From Myxococcales bacterium (GTDB lineage Bacteria > Myxococcota_A > UBA9042): 64,000 nt of DNA. The translations under genes and the position numbers were made by a program. The notes beneath the pieces were generated by a model. It was given only the letters and a program-made list of their open reading frames with translations. It ran no database searches and was not told the DNA's origin. Positions within the stretch are counted from its first letter, which is position 1; each line of letters opens with the position of its first letter. This document shows positions 36,074 through 44,987 of this stretch, in pieces. Location: assembly GCA_947491025.1 (NCBI GenBank), contig CANLIC010000004.1, forward strand, positions 1 through 64,000, read 5' to 3'.

Positions 36074-36988
36074 CTACGGCTTGGATTCGGGCGCCGCGCT
36101 TGTCGTGATCGGCGCTGCCGGTGGAATGGCCTGGCCAGCGGGTGATCGAATGGCCGCCGAGAGCGCCGCCACCGCGCCGATCACCGCCACCGCTGGCGCC
36201 GCCACACCCAGCGACTGAAGATCTTCCGCGCTTCGTCCGGCGACCTCTCCCAGCGCCGTTCGCACCACGCGCTGCTCGGGGCGGCCGCCCCACACCACAA
36301 AGGCCAGCGGTGTGTCGCCGGGCCAGCCGCGCGCCAGCAGCTCGCCCGCCCAGCGCCCGGCGGTGCGCACCCCCATCAGCACCACCACCGTCAGGCGAGC
36401 CCGGTGGCGCGGCAACGTGAACGCGTCGTCGAGGTCGCGCGGGTGGCCGGAGACCACGCAAAAGGCGTCCGCCACGCCGCGGTGGGTGACTGGAATGCCG
36501 CCTAGCGCTGGCACGGCCAAGGCGCTGCTGACCCCAGGCACCACCTCGCAAGGCACCCCCGCCTCGCAAAGGGCCAGCGCTTCCTCGCTGCCGCGCCCGA
36601 GGACAAAGGGATCGCCTCCCTTGAGCCGGACCACGCGGCGGCCGGCACGTGCGAGGCGGATCAAGATCTCGGAGATCTCGTCCTGCGGCAGGGTGTGATC
36701 GCCCGAGCGTTTGCCGACGTCGATGCGTTCAGCGGCGAGGTGCACATAGAGCTCCGGGTCGACCAGCGCGTCATGGACGACGACATCGGCGCTCTCCAGC
36801 AAGCGCATGCCGCGCACGGTGATGAGGTCGGCGGCGCCAGGCCCCGCGCCGACGAGGTAGACCTTGCCAGGCTCACAGCGCCGCGACGCGGTCGGGTCTG
36901 TGGCCGATGCAGGCGACTCATGCGCCGATGCGCGCGCTGGTGCCCTGCGCTCGGAGGCTAGGGTCTGGGGCTCGTCCGCGGGCGTCAT
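36074..36988 (-). CDS. cobA: Uroporphyrinogen-III C-methyltransferase
   Basis: 304 residues. SAM-dependent methyltransferase: VGAGPGAADLITVRG (about 44-58), GGDPFVLGRGSEEALAL, VVPGVSSALAVPALGGIPVTHRG and VVLMGVRTAG are typical of SUMT. It methylates uroporphyrinogen III at C2 and C7 for siroheme/cobalamin synthesis. ATG chosen over an upstream non-coding extension; AAAGG lies 7 nt upstream. The N-terminus has a 40-residue Ala/Ser-rich extension. Convergent with the Kazal lipoprotein, divergent from the MlaE-like gene. Confidence 0.92.
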   Translation of the reverse strand: MTPADEPQTLASERRAPARASAHESPASATDPTASRRCEPGKVYLVGAGPGAADLITVRGMRLLESADVVVHDALVDPELYVHLAAERIDVGKRSGDHTLPQDEISEILIRLARAGRRVVRLKGGDPFVLGRGSEEALALCEAGVPCEVVPGVSSALAVPALGGIPVTHRGVADAFCVVSGHPRDLDDAFTLPRHRARLTVVVLMGVRTAGRWAGELLARGWPGDTPLAFVVWGGRPEQRVVRTALGEVAGRSAEDLQSLGVAAPAVAVIGAVAALSAAIRSPAGQAIPPAAPITTSAAPESKP

Positions 36989-37090
36989 CTGCGGCCTTTT
37001 CTGGCGCGGCGCGCGCCCTCGGCTAGCCTCGCCGGCGGAGGGACCCTGTCCGACGCCACGCTGCAGCCGCCCACTCGCTACAACGCCGCC

Positions 37091-37861
37091 GTGCGCCTTG
37101 TCCAGGCAACGATCGCGATGTGCGCGTCGCAACTGGAGAGCGTGGGCGAGGTGATCGTCTTTGCGGTGCGCGCCGTCGCCTTGTTGGGCCGGCGGCCGAT
37201 GCGACTCGGCCACCTGATCACGCTGATGGAGTTCGTCGGCGTCGGCTCGCTGTTGATCGTGTTGCTGACGGGCATTTTCACCGGCGCGGTCTTCGCCATC
37301 CAGACCGCCGTTGCCTTTGAGATCTTCAACGCCAAGTCGCTGATCGGCGGCTCGGTGGCCTTGGCGCTGGTACGCGAGCTGGCCCCTACGCTGACGGCGC
37401 TGATGGTCGCCGGGCGCGTCGGGTCTGCGATGACGACCGAGCTCGGTACCATGCGCGTCACCGAGCAGATCGACGCCCTTGAGGTCATGGCCGTTGACCC
37501 GGTGCACTACCTCGTCACGCCGCGCATCATCGCCACGACGCTGATGATGCCATTGCTCACCATCGGCTTTAACGCCATCGGTCTGCTCGGCGCCTGGATC
37601 GTGGCCACCACAACCCTTGGCATCGACAGCGCCATGTTCTTCTCGCGCATCTACGCCTGGATCGAGCCGGGTGACATCGGCATCTCGGTCGTCAAGGGCA
37701 CCTGCTTCGGTGCTGCCGTGGGCGCCATCGCCTGCTACAAGGGCTTTTTCGCCACCGGCGGCAGCCGCGGCGTTGGCCTCGCGACCACCAGCACCGTCGT
37801 CACCAGCTCCATCGTCGTGCTCATCCTCGACTACGTCGTCACCGCGCTCTGGATGCGCTGA
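37091..37861 (+). CDS. mlaE: MlaE-family ABC transporter permease
   Basis: 256 residues from a GTG start without a clear Shine-Dalgarno site (a CTG at 37046 just after GGAGGGA is a possible non-standard start). About five transmembrane segments. Characteristic MlaE residues: GIFTGAVFAIQTAVAF, ALVRELAPTLTALMVAGRVGSAMTTELGTMRVTEQIDALEVMAVDPVHYLVTPRIIA. It forms the inner-membrane permease that moves phospholipids or sterols with an MlaF ATPase and an MlaD-type MCE protein. Neither is adjacent here. Confidence 0.9.
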   Translation: MRLVQATIAMCASQLESVGEVIVFAVRAVALLGRRPMRLGHLITLMEFVGVGSLLIVLLTGIFTGAVFAIQTAVAFEIFNAKSLIGGSVALALVRELAPTLTALMVAGRVGSAMTTELGTMRVTEQIDALEVMAVDPVHYLVTPRIIATTLMMPLLTIGFNAIGLLGAWIVATTTLGIDSAMFFSRIYAWIEPGDIGISVVKGTCFGAAVGAIACYKGFFATGGSRGVGLATTSTVVTSSIVVLILDYVVTALWMR

Positions 37862-38025
37862 GCCGTCCGGCCGCGCGATGGCCACCTCTAAGCGCGCCCT
37901 GACCGGGGCCGACCCTAGAGCTGCCTTCGCCCACCACCGCAGCCGCCGCCTGCCCTTGCGCCCACCGGCAGTCGTGGCAGTGTGCGCGCCCTGCGCCGCC
38001 GACCTGGGCGGCTGGGAGGCTTACC

Positions 38026-39175
38026 ATGGCGACCTTCGCCGAAATCCGGTCCCGCGTGGCTGCGATCGAGTCTCGACTCGACGCGCTGCGCGGGCATCTT
38101 TGACTGGGACGCCAAACGAGCCCGCATCGCTGAGCTAGAGTCGATGTCCGCTGAGCCGGACTTCTGGGACGATCCTGAGCGAGCGCAAGAGCTGCTGCGC
38201 GAGCGCGGCGCGCTGTTCCAGGCGACCGACATCATCGTCCGCCTGTCGCAAGTGGCCCGCGACGCCGAAGAGCTCGGCGAGCTGGCGGAGGCCGAGGGTG
38301 ACGCCGCCATGGCGGATGAGATCGCCCCTTCGCTCGCCAAGGCCGAAGCGGAGCTCGATCGCTTGGAATTCGAGCGGATGATGTCCGATCCGGTCGACCG
38401 CGCCAACGCGATCGTCCAGATCAACGCCGGCGCCGGCGGCACCGAGAGCTGCGACTGGGCTCAGATGCTGTTGCGCATGTTCTCGCGCTGGGCGGAGCAG
38501 CGGGGCTTCACGACCGCGATGGTCGACGTCCTCGATGGCGAAGAGACCGGCATCCGCAATGTCGTCTTGCAGATCGACGGGCCCTACGCCTTCGGCAACC
38601 TCAAGGCCGAGAATGGCGTCCACCGCCTCGTGCGCATCAGCCCCTTTGACGCCGCCAAGCGCCGGCACACCAGCTTCGCCTCGGTGTACGTGGTGCCCGA
38701 GGAAGACGCGGCGATCCCGATCGAGATCAACCCCGCAGATCTGCGCATCGACGTCTATCGGGCCAGCGGCGCCGGTGGTCAACACGTCAACCGCACCGAG
38801 TCCGCCGTTCGCATCACCCACATCCCCACCGGCGTGGTCGTCGCCTGTCAGGCCGAGCGCAGCCAGCACAAGAACCGCGACACAGCGATGAAGGTGTTGG
38901 CGGCCCGCCTGGCTGACCTCGAGCGCCGCAAGCAGCGCGCCGCCCGCGAGGAGATCGAAGCCGCGAAGCTCGGCATTGCCTTTGGCAGCCAGATCCGCAG
39001 CTACGTGCTGGCTCCCTACCGCCTGGTCAAGGACCACCGCACGGGGTTCGAGGCGACCAACACCGACGCCGTGCTCGATGGCGGCATCGACGGCTTCATC
39101 AAAGAGTGGCTGCTGAGCCAGGTCGACTTCGGCAGCAAGGGCGGCGGCGGCGGCGGTCTTCCCGACATCGACTGA
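38026..39175 (+). CDS. prfB: Peptide chain release factor 2 (programmed +1 frameshift)
   Basis: The reading frame starts at ATG 38026 (GGGAGG 6 nt upstream) and runs 25 codons to an in-frame TGA at 38101; a +1 shift at CTT-TGA-C continues from 38102 to the stop at 39175, giving about 382 residues. Release factor features after the shift: SPF anticodon-like motif in LVRISPFDAAK, GGQ in SGAGGQHVNRTESAVR, and the C-terminal VDFGSKGG tail. It reads UAA and UGA and triggers peptide hydrolysis. Using a GTG or ATG in the second frame alone would give a wrong start. The frame 0 peptide is MATFAEIRSRVAAIESRL, typical of RF2. Confidence 0.95.
38091..38104 (+). promoter_or_regulatory. prfB: Programmed frameshift site of prfB
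   Basis: GGGCATCTTTGAC: the CTT codon is followed by TGA-C, the canonical slippery site. A Shine-Dalgarno-like GGG lies just upstream, weaker than AGGGGG in E. coli. When RF2 is scarce, the ribosome slips +1 and makes full-length RF2, so the site senses RF2 amount. Confidence 0.93.
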
Positions 39176-39376
39176 TGCCAAATCCATGGAATCCGGCTCG
39201 GTCTTGGCTTGTCCGCGACGGCTGCAGCGGCGTGACTCAGGCTTGAAATAGCTCTGCTATTCCTGGGCCTTCGCGCCTTGCCTCGTTCTCTGCGCTCGCC
39301 ACGCCACGATCCGACTCCGCTGACTTTGGTACGAAGGCGTGCGCCCGCTGGCGACGAAGCCCTTGCGTCCGCCTGT

Positions 39377-40375
39377 TCAGCCGCGCCAGCTGCCGGTCAA
39401 CTGCAGCAACGTCGGCCAGCGCTGAGAGACCCCGCTCGCCGGGTCGTCGAGGGCGTCCAGCACCGACATGGCGCGCAGGTGCTCGCCGACCTGCGCCGGG
39501 TTCTTGGCGCCGCAGAGGGCGACATCGGCGTGCGGCTGCTGCAGCAGCCAGGCAAGCGCCAGCGCCGCGACGGGCTCGCGCATTCGGTCTGCGATCAACT
39601 GCAGGCGCGCCACCCACGCCAGCGCGCGTAGGTAGCGATCGCCCTGAAAGCGGTCGTCGCGGGCGCGCAGGTCGGATTCTGGAAAGCGCTGACGCGCCGT
39701 GAACTTCCCGGTCAGCAATCCGCGACACAGCGGCTCGTAGCAGAGCACTGTCGGTGGCGGGGCGATGCCGGCCACAGCCCCGCGCAGCGTCTGCTCGTAC
39801 TCGCGGCGCAGCAAGGAGTAGGGCGTCTGGAAGGTTGCCATCGGCGCCTCGCCGGCCGCCGCCAGCAGCTCCGCCGCTCGGGCCAGCCCCTCTGGCTGCT
39901 CATTGCAGAGCCCAAAAGCCGCGATCTTCCCGCTGCGGCGCAGCGCGCAGAGGGCGCGCAGGGTCTCTTCCAGGGGTGTGCCACGCTGGCAAGGCCAATG
40001 AGTCTGGACCAGCGGCAGCTGCTGCAGGCCGAGCCGGCGCAGGCTGGCGTCGACGTCGGCGACGACGTGGTCGTGGCTGAGATCGCTCTCGGCGTGTTGG
40101 CCAGGCCCGTCCGTGCGGACCCCACACTTGGTGGCGACGACGGCACGGGAGAGATCGTCGCCGAGCGCACGCGCCAGCAGGACATCGGCGTGGCCGTGCC
40201 CATAAAGCGGCGCGGTGTCGAAAAGGGTGACGCCTGCCTGCCAAGCGGCGCGCATGGCCGCGATCGCGGCGTCATCGTCGACGGAGTCGCCCCACCAGAG
40301 GCCACCTGCGGCCCAACAGCCGAAGCCAAGCACCGAGACAGGCGGGCCGTCGGCGGCCCATCGCGTGTAGCGCAT
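39377..40375 (-). CDS. Aldo/keto reductase
   Basis: 332 residues, (beta/alpha)8 fold. Catalytic tetrad: D53, Y58 (APLYGHGHAD), K83 (ATKCG) and H126 (QTHWP). The sequence GLCNEQPEGL and the C-terminal NADPH site (QHPHADVALCGAKNPAQVGEHLRAM) agree with the family. ATG at 40375 chosen over the in-frame TTG at 40384. A role in reducing aldehydes or ketones with NADPH is likely, substrate unknown. Convergent with prfB, downstream of nothing recognisable on the same strand. Confidence 0.88.
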   Translation of the reverse strand: MRYTRWAADGPPVSVLGFGCWAAGGLWWGDSVDDDAAIAAMRAAWQAGVTLFDTAPLYGHGHADVLLARALGDDLSRAVVATKCGVRTDGPGQHAESDLSHDHVVADVDASLRRLGLQQLPLVQTHWPCQRGTPLEETLRALCALRRSGKIAAFGLCNEQPEGLARAAELLAAAGEAPMATFQTPYSLLRREYEQTLRGAVAGIAPPPTVLCYEPLCRGLLTGKFTARQRFPESDLRARDDRFQGDRYLRALAWVARLQLIADRMREPVAALALAWLLQQPHADVALCGAKNPAQVGEHLRAMSVLDALDDPASGVSQRWPTLLQLTGSWRG

Positions 40376-40452
40376 CGCGGACAACCCGCAGCGCGCGAGC
40401 CTCGCCGCTGCCCTCTGGGCGCCTTCGGCGCGCGCCGCTGCCGCGGCTGCGG

Positions 40453-40878
40453 CTACTTCTTCTTCTTACTGTCGTCGAGGTCAGAGACCGACAGCGAGAA
40501 CTTCTTGCGCAGCTCGTCCGGCACCGGCGGCAGGTTCTCGAACTTGTCGCCGACGTCCATCTCGGGCAGCTCACTCGGTGTCAGGCCGCCCTCTTCGTAG
40601 GTGACGGCCGACATGAACCACGAGGTCTCGCTGAACTTCTTGCTCGAGCGCTTCTTCGGCTCCGCCGCGGGCTTTGCCGCCGCCGCGGGGTTGCCGCCGC
40701 CTTGCGCAGCGCGCCACGCATCGGCGAGCTCGGCGACCGACGTCGCGCCAACCCACTGCTGGGTGCGTCCGTCAAAGACGTACTCATCGGCCCGCAGTTG
40801 GCCGTTCTTGACCATCTCGGCCAGGGCCTCGATCGAGTACTGCTGTGGCTGGCCGTCGCGCTGGATGTAGAACGTCAT
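40453..40878 (-). CDS. GYF_2-domain protein
   Basis: 141 residues. Residues 1-55 are a GYF_2 domain: MTFYIQRDGQPQQYSIEALAEMVKNGQLRADEYVFDGRTQQWVGATSVAELADAW region with W42 marking the second strand. The rest is Ala/Lys-rich followed by an acidic C-terminal helix (ELPEMDVGDKFENLPPVPDELRKKF) that ends with lysines. No signal peptide or membrane segment. GYF domains bind proline-rich peptides, so this may be an adaptor. Preceded by a 631-nt T-poor leader in its own direction. GGGAG 9 nt upstream of the ATG. Confidence 0.7.
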   Translation of the reverse strand: MTFYIQRDGQPQQYSIEALAEMVKNGQLRADEYVFDGRTQQWVGATSVAELADAWRAAQGGGNPAAAAKPAAEPKKRSSKKFSETSWFMSAVTYEEGGLTPSELPEMDVGDKFENLPPVPDELRKKFSLSVSDLDDSKKKK

Positions 40879-41509
40879 GACGCTGATGCTCCCGGTCTCG
40901 CCGCTGTGCGGCGCATCGTCGTGGCTGTGCGAACTCGTCGGTTGTGGCGCTCTCGCTGTGGCTGTTGTTTCCGACTCGCTTCGGTTGCTGCTGCCTTGGG
41001 TCCAGATTCGTCGAGCGTCGCTGCACCCGATTCAGTTCCCGCCGTCTCCGTCTCGTTGGGTGCTCGGGCGACTGCCGCGGCCGCGTCGACATTGCCGGTT
41101 GCGTACCGCCCTGAGGGGCGCTCTTTGGCTGTCTCTTGCCGAGAGTCTGCGGCTTGACCCGCCTCTCTTCCGACGCGCTCGCCGAACCCAGCCTCCCTAC
41201 GCTCTTCGACCCCTCGGTAGCAACCCACTGCTGGCGTAACTTTCCGAGCGGCGCTGCGCTTGACCCAAGTACCTGTTGGAGAATACGAAACTCGCCTTTG
41301 ATTCCGACACCCGGTCGCCCCGGCCGTTCCCAACTGCAGAAGAAGACCCGTGAGAATCCCTCTGGTTGCCGATCGAGAGGCCCGGCTTGTGCGCCGGCTC
41401 GCTAGCACTGTCCCGTCGCTCCGAACAACCCTTTGCCGAATCGGGCTACAACTTCCGCTTCGGCGCCTGCTTTCAGTCTAGCGCAGTTGAACTCACCGTG
41501 CAACCTCGG
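40879..41509. other. 631-bp non-coding leader region, purine-rich on the minus strand
   Basis: No convincing gene. On the minus strand (upstream of the GYF gene) it is A-rich and T-poor: in 40921-40980 the plus strand has 20 T and 3 A. Short open frames there are Arg/Ser/Thr-rich without codon bias or homology. No tRNA or riboswitch consensus is seen. Confidence 0.45.
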
Positions 41510-42979
41510 TCACAGCGGCGTGGGCGACATCGCGAGCCGCGATGGCGGCGCCAGACGGCCGCGATGCCCCTCGCCGCCGACGCGCCCCCGCATCGGCAGG
41601 TCGGTCGCTGCGACGCTGTTGCGCTCGGCTTCGCTCAGGTCGCAGGGTTGCTCCGCCGCACAAGCGAGCCGCACATGCATGTGGTCGGCGTGGCCCTTGA
41701 GGTGGCGGATCACGCCGGACTTGCTGGCTTCTCGCGGGCGTGGATACTGGAACATCGCCGACAACGCGCCTGGTGACTCGCCGGCGCGGACCGCTGCCTC
41801 GTGCAGCTCGGGCTGCAGGTCGTAGTCGATGAAGGCATAGCGCAGCCGACCCGTAGCCCGCAGGGCGGCGATCAGCTGCCAGGTGCGATCGGCGTCGAGG
41901 TCCTCAGGCGTGGCGAGGCCGAGCCAGCCGCGTTGGCGGCCCCCAAGGTGGTAGTAGCCGATGTCGGCGTCGACGCCGCCGCGGTGGCTGCGGTGTGGCG
42001 GCAGGCAACCGCCCCCTTCTTTGGAGAGATCGCCGACCACCAGGTGGCTGCCACGCGGCTCGGTCTGCTGCACCGACCGCGCCGCCAGGGCGATGGCTGC
42101 GACCAGGGCAGGGCGGCCGTGGCCTCGTTCGGGCCGCTGCATCGACAGAACGCCCTCCTCAGCAGCCAGGAGTACGCCGTCGCGGAGTCGCTCGCCCTCA
42201 TAGGGGCTCTTGTAGACGACGTAGCGCCGGCCGGCCTTGAGCTTGGAAGCTGGCCCGAGGTCATTCCAGCGGCGGACCTCTGCCTCGCGCGCGCCGTTGC
42301 GGCGGGCGAAGCGGGCGACGGACTCTCTCTTGCGGGCGGTGCCGTAGCGTCGGCCGCAGATCGAGGTCGCCCGCTGCTTGACGCGATGGGCCGCCAAGAG
42401 CTTCTTGCAGGCGCTCGTCTTGGCGTGGGGCTTCTTGCGGCACCGGGCCAGCGCGGCCTCCTCGGCCAGGGCGCGGCGCTCGGCGGCAAACTCCTTGCAT
42501 TGTGCCGTCTTGCTGGCCTTCTTGCCAGCGCAGGCCTTGGTCAGGCGCTTGACCTCAGCAGGGCTGCGGTGCCGAACCTTGCCTTTGCCGCCGCGGGGAG
42601 CGCTGGCGCCCTTGCGTGCCGCCGCCGAGCCGCTCTTGCCGCTTCCTTTGCCGCTTCCCTTGCCGCTGGCGTTCTTGGATCCCGGGCTCTTGCCCCGAGC
42701 CTGACTGCCCTTGGTTGGGCTGGCTCGCGACTTGCCGCTGGCTTTCGACTTGGCGTTGGCACCCGGCTTGCCCTGGCCACGCGCGCTCTGGGCCTTTCCG
42801 GCCGCTGGGCGGGCTTGAGGCCGGGCCAGGCTTGGAGGAGGCGCCACCAGCGCGGCGATCAAGACCGCGACGACGCAGAAGCGAGCGCGCCAGGTGCCAC
42901 CGACTTCCTTGGAGCGCCGCCTTGGACGCAGGGCGACATCGGGCGCGTCAAGGTCGGGTCGGCGAAGGGGGGCGGGCAT
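41510..42979 (-). CDS. mepA: Penicillin-insensitive murein endopeptidase (M74) with LysM and basic linker
   Basis: 489 residues. N-terminal hydrophobic signal (WRARFCVVAVLIAALVAPPPSLA, about 30-52). Residues about 55-160 are extremely basic, Lys/Ala/Gly/Ser-rich (KSGSAAARKG, GKGSGKGSGK), like histone H1 tails. A LysM-like repeat (SVARFARRNGAREAEVRRWNDLGPASKLKAGRRYVVY) sits at about 215-255. The M74 domain carries HRSHRGGVDADIGYYH (about 329-344) and HADHMHVRL (about 430), the zinc-binding His/Asp motifs of MepA, which cuts D-Ala-mDAP cross-links of peptidoglycan in the periplasm. ATG without Shine-Dalgarno site; TTGACA lies 32 nt upstream. Confidence 0.88.
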   Translation of the reverse strand: MPAPLRRPDLDAPDVALRPRRRSKEVGGTWRARFCVVAVLIAALVAPPPSLARPQARPAAGKAQSARGQGKPGANAKSKASGKSRASPTKGSQARGKSPGSKNASGKGSGKGSGKSGSAAARKGASAPRGGKGKVRHRSPAEVKRLTKACAGKKASKTAQCKEFAAERRALAEEAALARCRKKPHAKTSACKKLLAAHRVKQRATSICGRRYGTARKRESVARFARRNGAREAEVRRWNDLGPASKLKAGRRYVVYKSPYEGERLRDGVLLAAEEGVLSMQRPERGHGRPALVAAIALAARSVQQTEPRGSHLVVGDLSKEGGGCLPPHRSHRGGVDADIGYYHLGGRQRGWLGLATPEDLDADRTWQLIAALRATGRLRYAFIDYDLQPELHEAAVRAGESPGALSAMFQYPRPREASKSGVIRHLKGHADHMHVRLACAAEQPCDLSEAERNSVAATDLPMRGRVGGEGHRGRLAPPSRLAMSPTPL

Positions 42980-42987
42980 GACGCGGA

Positions 42988-43016
42988 GGATGAAGGCGGG
43001 CGTCGTCGCCTGTCAA
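42988..43016 (-). promoter_or_regulatory. Candidate leaderless promoter of mepA
   Basis: On the minus strand: perfect TTGACA at 43016-43011, a 17-nt spacer, TCATCC at 42993-42988, then the ATG at 42979. The predicted transcript would begin within a few nucleotides of the start codon, which has no Shine-Dalgarno motif. The -10 match is poor, so this remains a guess. Confidence 0.3.
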
Positions 43017-43262
43017 AGCGCATAGAAGCAGACGTTAACGCGACATAAAAAGAAGCCTGCGCACCAAGCGATCCAGCGGGTGTTTTGTAAGCCATCGAAC
43101 TGAAAGCGGACGTGGCAACCCATACCAACGGCTACCTGCAATCCTTTTCTGACATTCACGGATCTTCGCACATCCCAGCGCCGCTCCTCTGCATACTCGC
43201 GACCGTCAGGGCCCATCGCTCTGGCTCTCCCTATCGTGCGCCACACCTGATGAGGGAATCGG

Positions 43263-43472
43263 ATGATCAAGAAGCTCGCTACTATCGGCAATAGCTACGG
43301 AGTCATTATCGACCGGCCGCTGTTGCGTGAGGCTGGCATTGAGCCAGACAGCCGCATCGAGCTCATGGTCGTCGACGGTTCGGTCGTGATCCGACCCGCG
43401 CCGCCAGGCAGCCGTCGGCCCAAGCGGGCGCCAGCCATACCCCGAGGGCGGAGCCGCGCCGCTGCCGAGTAG
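43263..43472 (+). CDS. AbrB/MazE-type DNA-binding protein (orphan)
   Basis: 69 residues. MIKKLATIGNSYGVIIDRPLLREAGIEPDSRIELMVVDGSVVIRP is the swapped-hairpin AbrB/SpoVT/MazE fold, typically an antitoxin or transition regulator; the remaining 20 residues are basic. GAGGGA about 6 nt before the ATG. No toxin gene (PemK, VapC or MazF) is adjacent, so it is an orphan. Its base composition is less GC-rich than its neighbours, hinting at transfer. The flank up to 43262 is also AT-richer than average. Confidence 0.75.
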   Translation: MIKKLATIGNSYGVIIDRPLLREAGIEPDSRIELMVVDGSVVIRPAPPGSRRPKRAPAIPRGRSRAAAE

Positions 43473-43801
43473 CAACGAGTAACGGCCTTCGCCGCCACGT
43501 CTCCGTCACGCGCGCCGAGCCAGGCGCCGCGCGCCGGTGCGGTGGCTTTTGGGGTCGCGTGTGGAGTCGTCGCATCGCTACTTCCGCCGCCAGGTGCGCA
43601 AGAGGCCGGTGCCGGGTGAGTCGTGTCGCAGCTGAGCTCTGCTTGGGGAGCGGCGGCGCGCAACGGGGCTGAGCCGCACATGGCGTCCGATGGCGCGATC
43701 AGGCCACGCTGGCCCAAGGCAGGCCGAGGGTGGTAGCCTTTGTGGGTCACGCCGGTCCGGGAGGCCGGTCTCTGTGGCGTCCCACAAGCGCGAGGCGAGC
43801 G
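43473..43801. other. 329-bp intergenic region
   Basis: No gene is recognised. Near the right end a TAGCCT (43735 area) may be a -10 element for the phosphatase gene. The left part is C/G-rich with no motif. Confidence 0.4.
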
Positions 43802-44299
43802 ATGGCCCAGGTCTTCAGTCCGCCGCTGCGGGTGTGCTTCGTCTGCCTCGGCAACATCTGTCGATCGCCGCAGGCTGAGGGCCTTTTTCGCCACCATGTG
43901 GCGGCGGCTGGGCTCAGCGATCGCTTCGTCATCGACAGCGCTGGCACCTCGGCAGCGCACCGCGGCGAGCGACCCGATCGGCGCACGCTCGCCGCCAGCG
44001 CCAGCCGGGGCGTGACACTCACCGGCACCTCGCGCCCCTTCGTCGCCGAGGACTTTGACCGCTTTGATTGGATCATCGTCATGGACCGATCCAACCGCCG
44101 TGACGTGCTGCGGCTCGCTCGCAGCGCCGCCGACGGGGCGCGGGTCCGCTTGCTCCGCGAATTCGATCCGGCACCCGACCAGCCCGACGTCCCTGACCCC
44201 TACGATGGCGACGCTGAGGGGTTTCAGCGCGTTTTCGACATCTGCGATCGCTCCAGCGCAGCCTTGCTGACCGCGCTCCGCGACCAGGCCGCCGGCTGA
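43802..44299 (+). CDS. Low-molecular-weight protein tyrosine phosphatase
   Basis: 165 residues. The P-loop CLGNICRS (C15 nucleophile, R21) near the N-terminus and the general acid Asp in PDPYDG near residue 133 fit the LMW-PTP family; FVIDSAGTSAAHRGERPDRRT and WIIVMDRSN are other family marks. It would dephosphorylate tyrosine (or possibly arginine) phosphoproteins. The ATG has GAGGCGAG upstream. No tyrosine kinase or arsenate gene is adjacent. Confidence 0.9.
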   Translation: MAQVFSPPLRVCFVCLGNICRSPQAEGLFRHHVAAAGLSDRFVIDSAGTSAAHRGERPDRRTLAASASRGVTLTGTSRPFVAEDFDRFDWIIVMDRSNRRDVLRLARSAADGARVRLLREFDPAPDQPDVPDPYDGDAEGFQRVFDICDRSSAALLTALRDQAAG

Positions 44300-44447
44300 A
44301 CCCGAGTCGTCTTCGGTTGCCAGCCCGCTTGACCGACCATCCCACCCTTCGCCGCCTGGGGTGATGACGAGTGCCCCGCCTTGAAACACTGCGGGGGCCT
44401 GGCGACTCCCGGGATTCGGGGCCCGCGCTGCGGGCGAGGAGGCGACG

Positions 44448-44987
44448 ATGGCAGATCTCGATGCAACGGTGGCCGATGCCGGCGTGAAGGTTCCTTCTTT
44501 GACGCGGCGGTTTCTGACCGGGATGCGCTCAAGCCTGACGTCGGTCGCGCTGTTCTTGGTGCTTTTTCTGGCGCTGACGGCGTGGGTCGGCGGGCCCCTG
44601 GGAGACGGATCGGCGCTGACCCTGCAGGCCGTCGACGTCTCTGGCGTGGCTTGGAGCGCCCCAACGCCGGGCAAGACGACCGTGCTCTACGTCTACGCGA
44701 CGTGGTGCCAGGCCTGCACGCTGACGACGCCGACCGTCGACGCCTTCACCCGCAGCCACCCGGAGGTCGAGGTCGTCGCCATCGCTGCCGACGAGCCCTC
44801 GGCGGTGCGGGCGGCGCTGGCCGAGACGCCGAGGTCCTTCCGCGTCGTCGCCGATGGAGGAGGACTGGCGAAACAGCTCGGCGTCAAGGCGCTGCCGACG
44901 ACGATCATCCTCGACGGCCAGGGCAAGGTGCACTGGAATCGTCAGGGCGTGCTGCTCCCCTTTGAGCTCGGCCTGCGCCTGCCCTAG
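44448..44987 (+). CDS. Membrane-anchored thioredoxin-like protein (TlpA/ResA type)
   Basis: 179 residues. A single N-terminal membrane helix (about 29-48) and a thioredoxin-like domain with C87-x-x-C90 in YATWCQACTL, the cis-proline in ALPTT, and the expected TIILDGQGKVHWNRQG. Anchored to the inner membrane with the domain facing the periplasm. Such proteins reduce cytochrome apoproteins or other disulfides. The start has GAGGAGG about 7 nt upstream. It stands alone, 148 nt after the phosphatase gene. Confidence 0.88.
   Translation: MADLDATVADAGVKVPSLTRRFLTGMRSSLTSVALFLVLFLALTAWVGGPLGDGSALTLQAVDVSGVAWSAPTPGKTTVLYVYATWCQACTLTTPTVDAFTRSHPEVEVVAIAADEPSAVRAALAETPRSFRVVADGGGLAKQLGVKALPTTIILDGQGKVHWNRQGVLLPFELGLRLP

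Noticed and set aside
39247..39261. AATAGC-TCT-GCTATT hairpin between prfB and the aldo/keto reductase
   Set aside because: A short 6-bp stem without T-tract; might be a weak bidirectional terminator but too small to call.
44381..44965. 194-codon plus-strand frame overlapping the thioredoxin-like gene
   Set aside because: Alternate frame of the thioredoxin-like gene, which has the CxxC and cis-proline; the other frame is Arg/Gly-rich with no motif.
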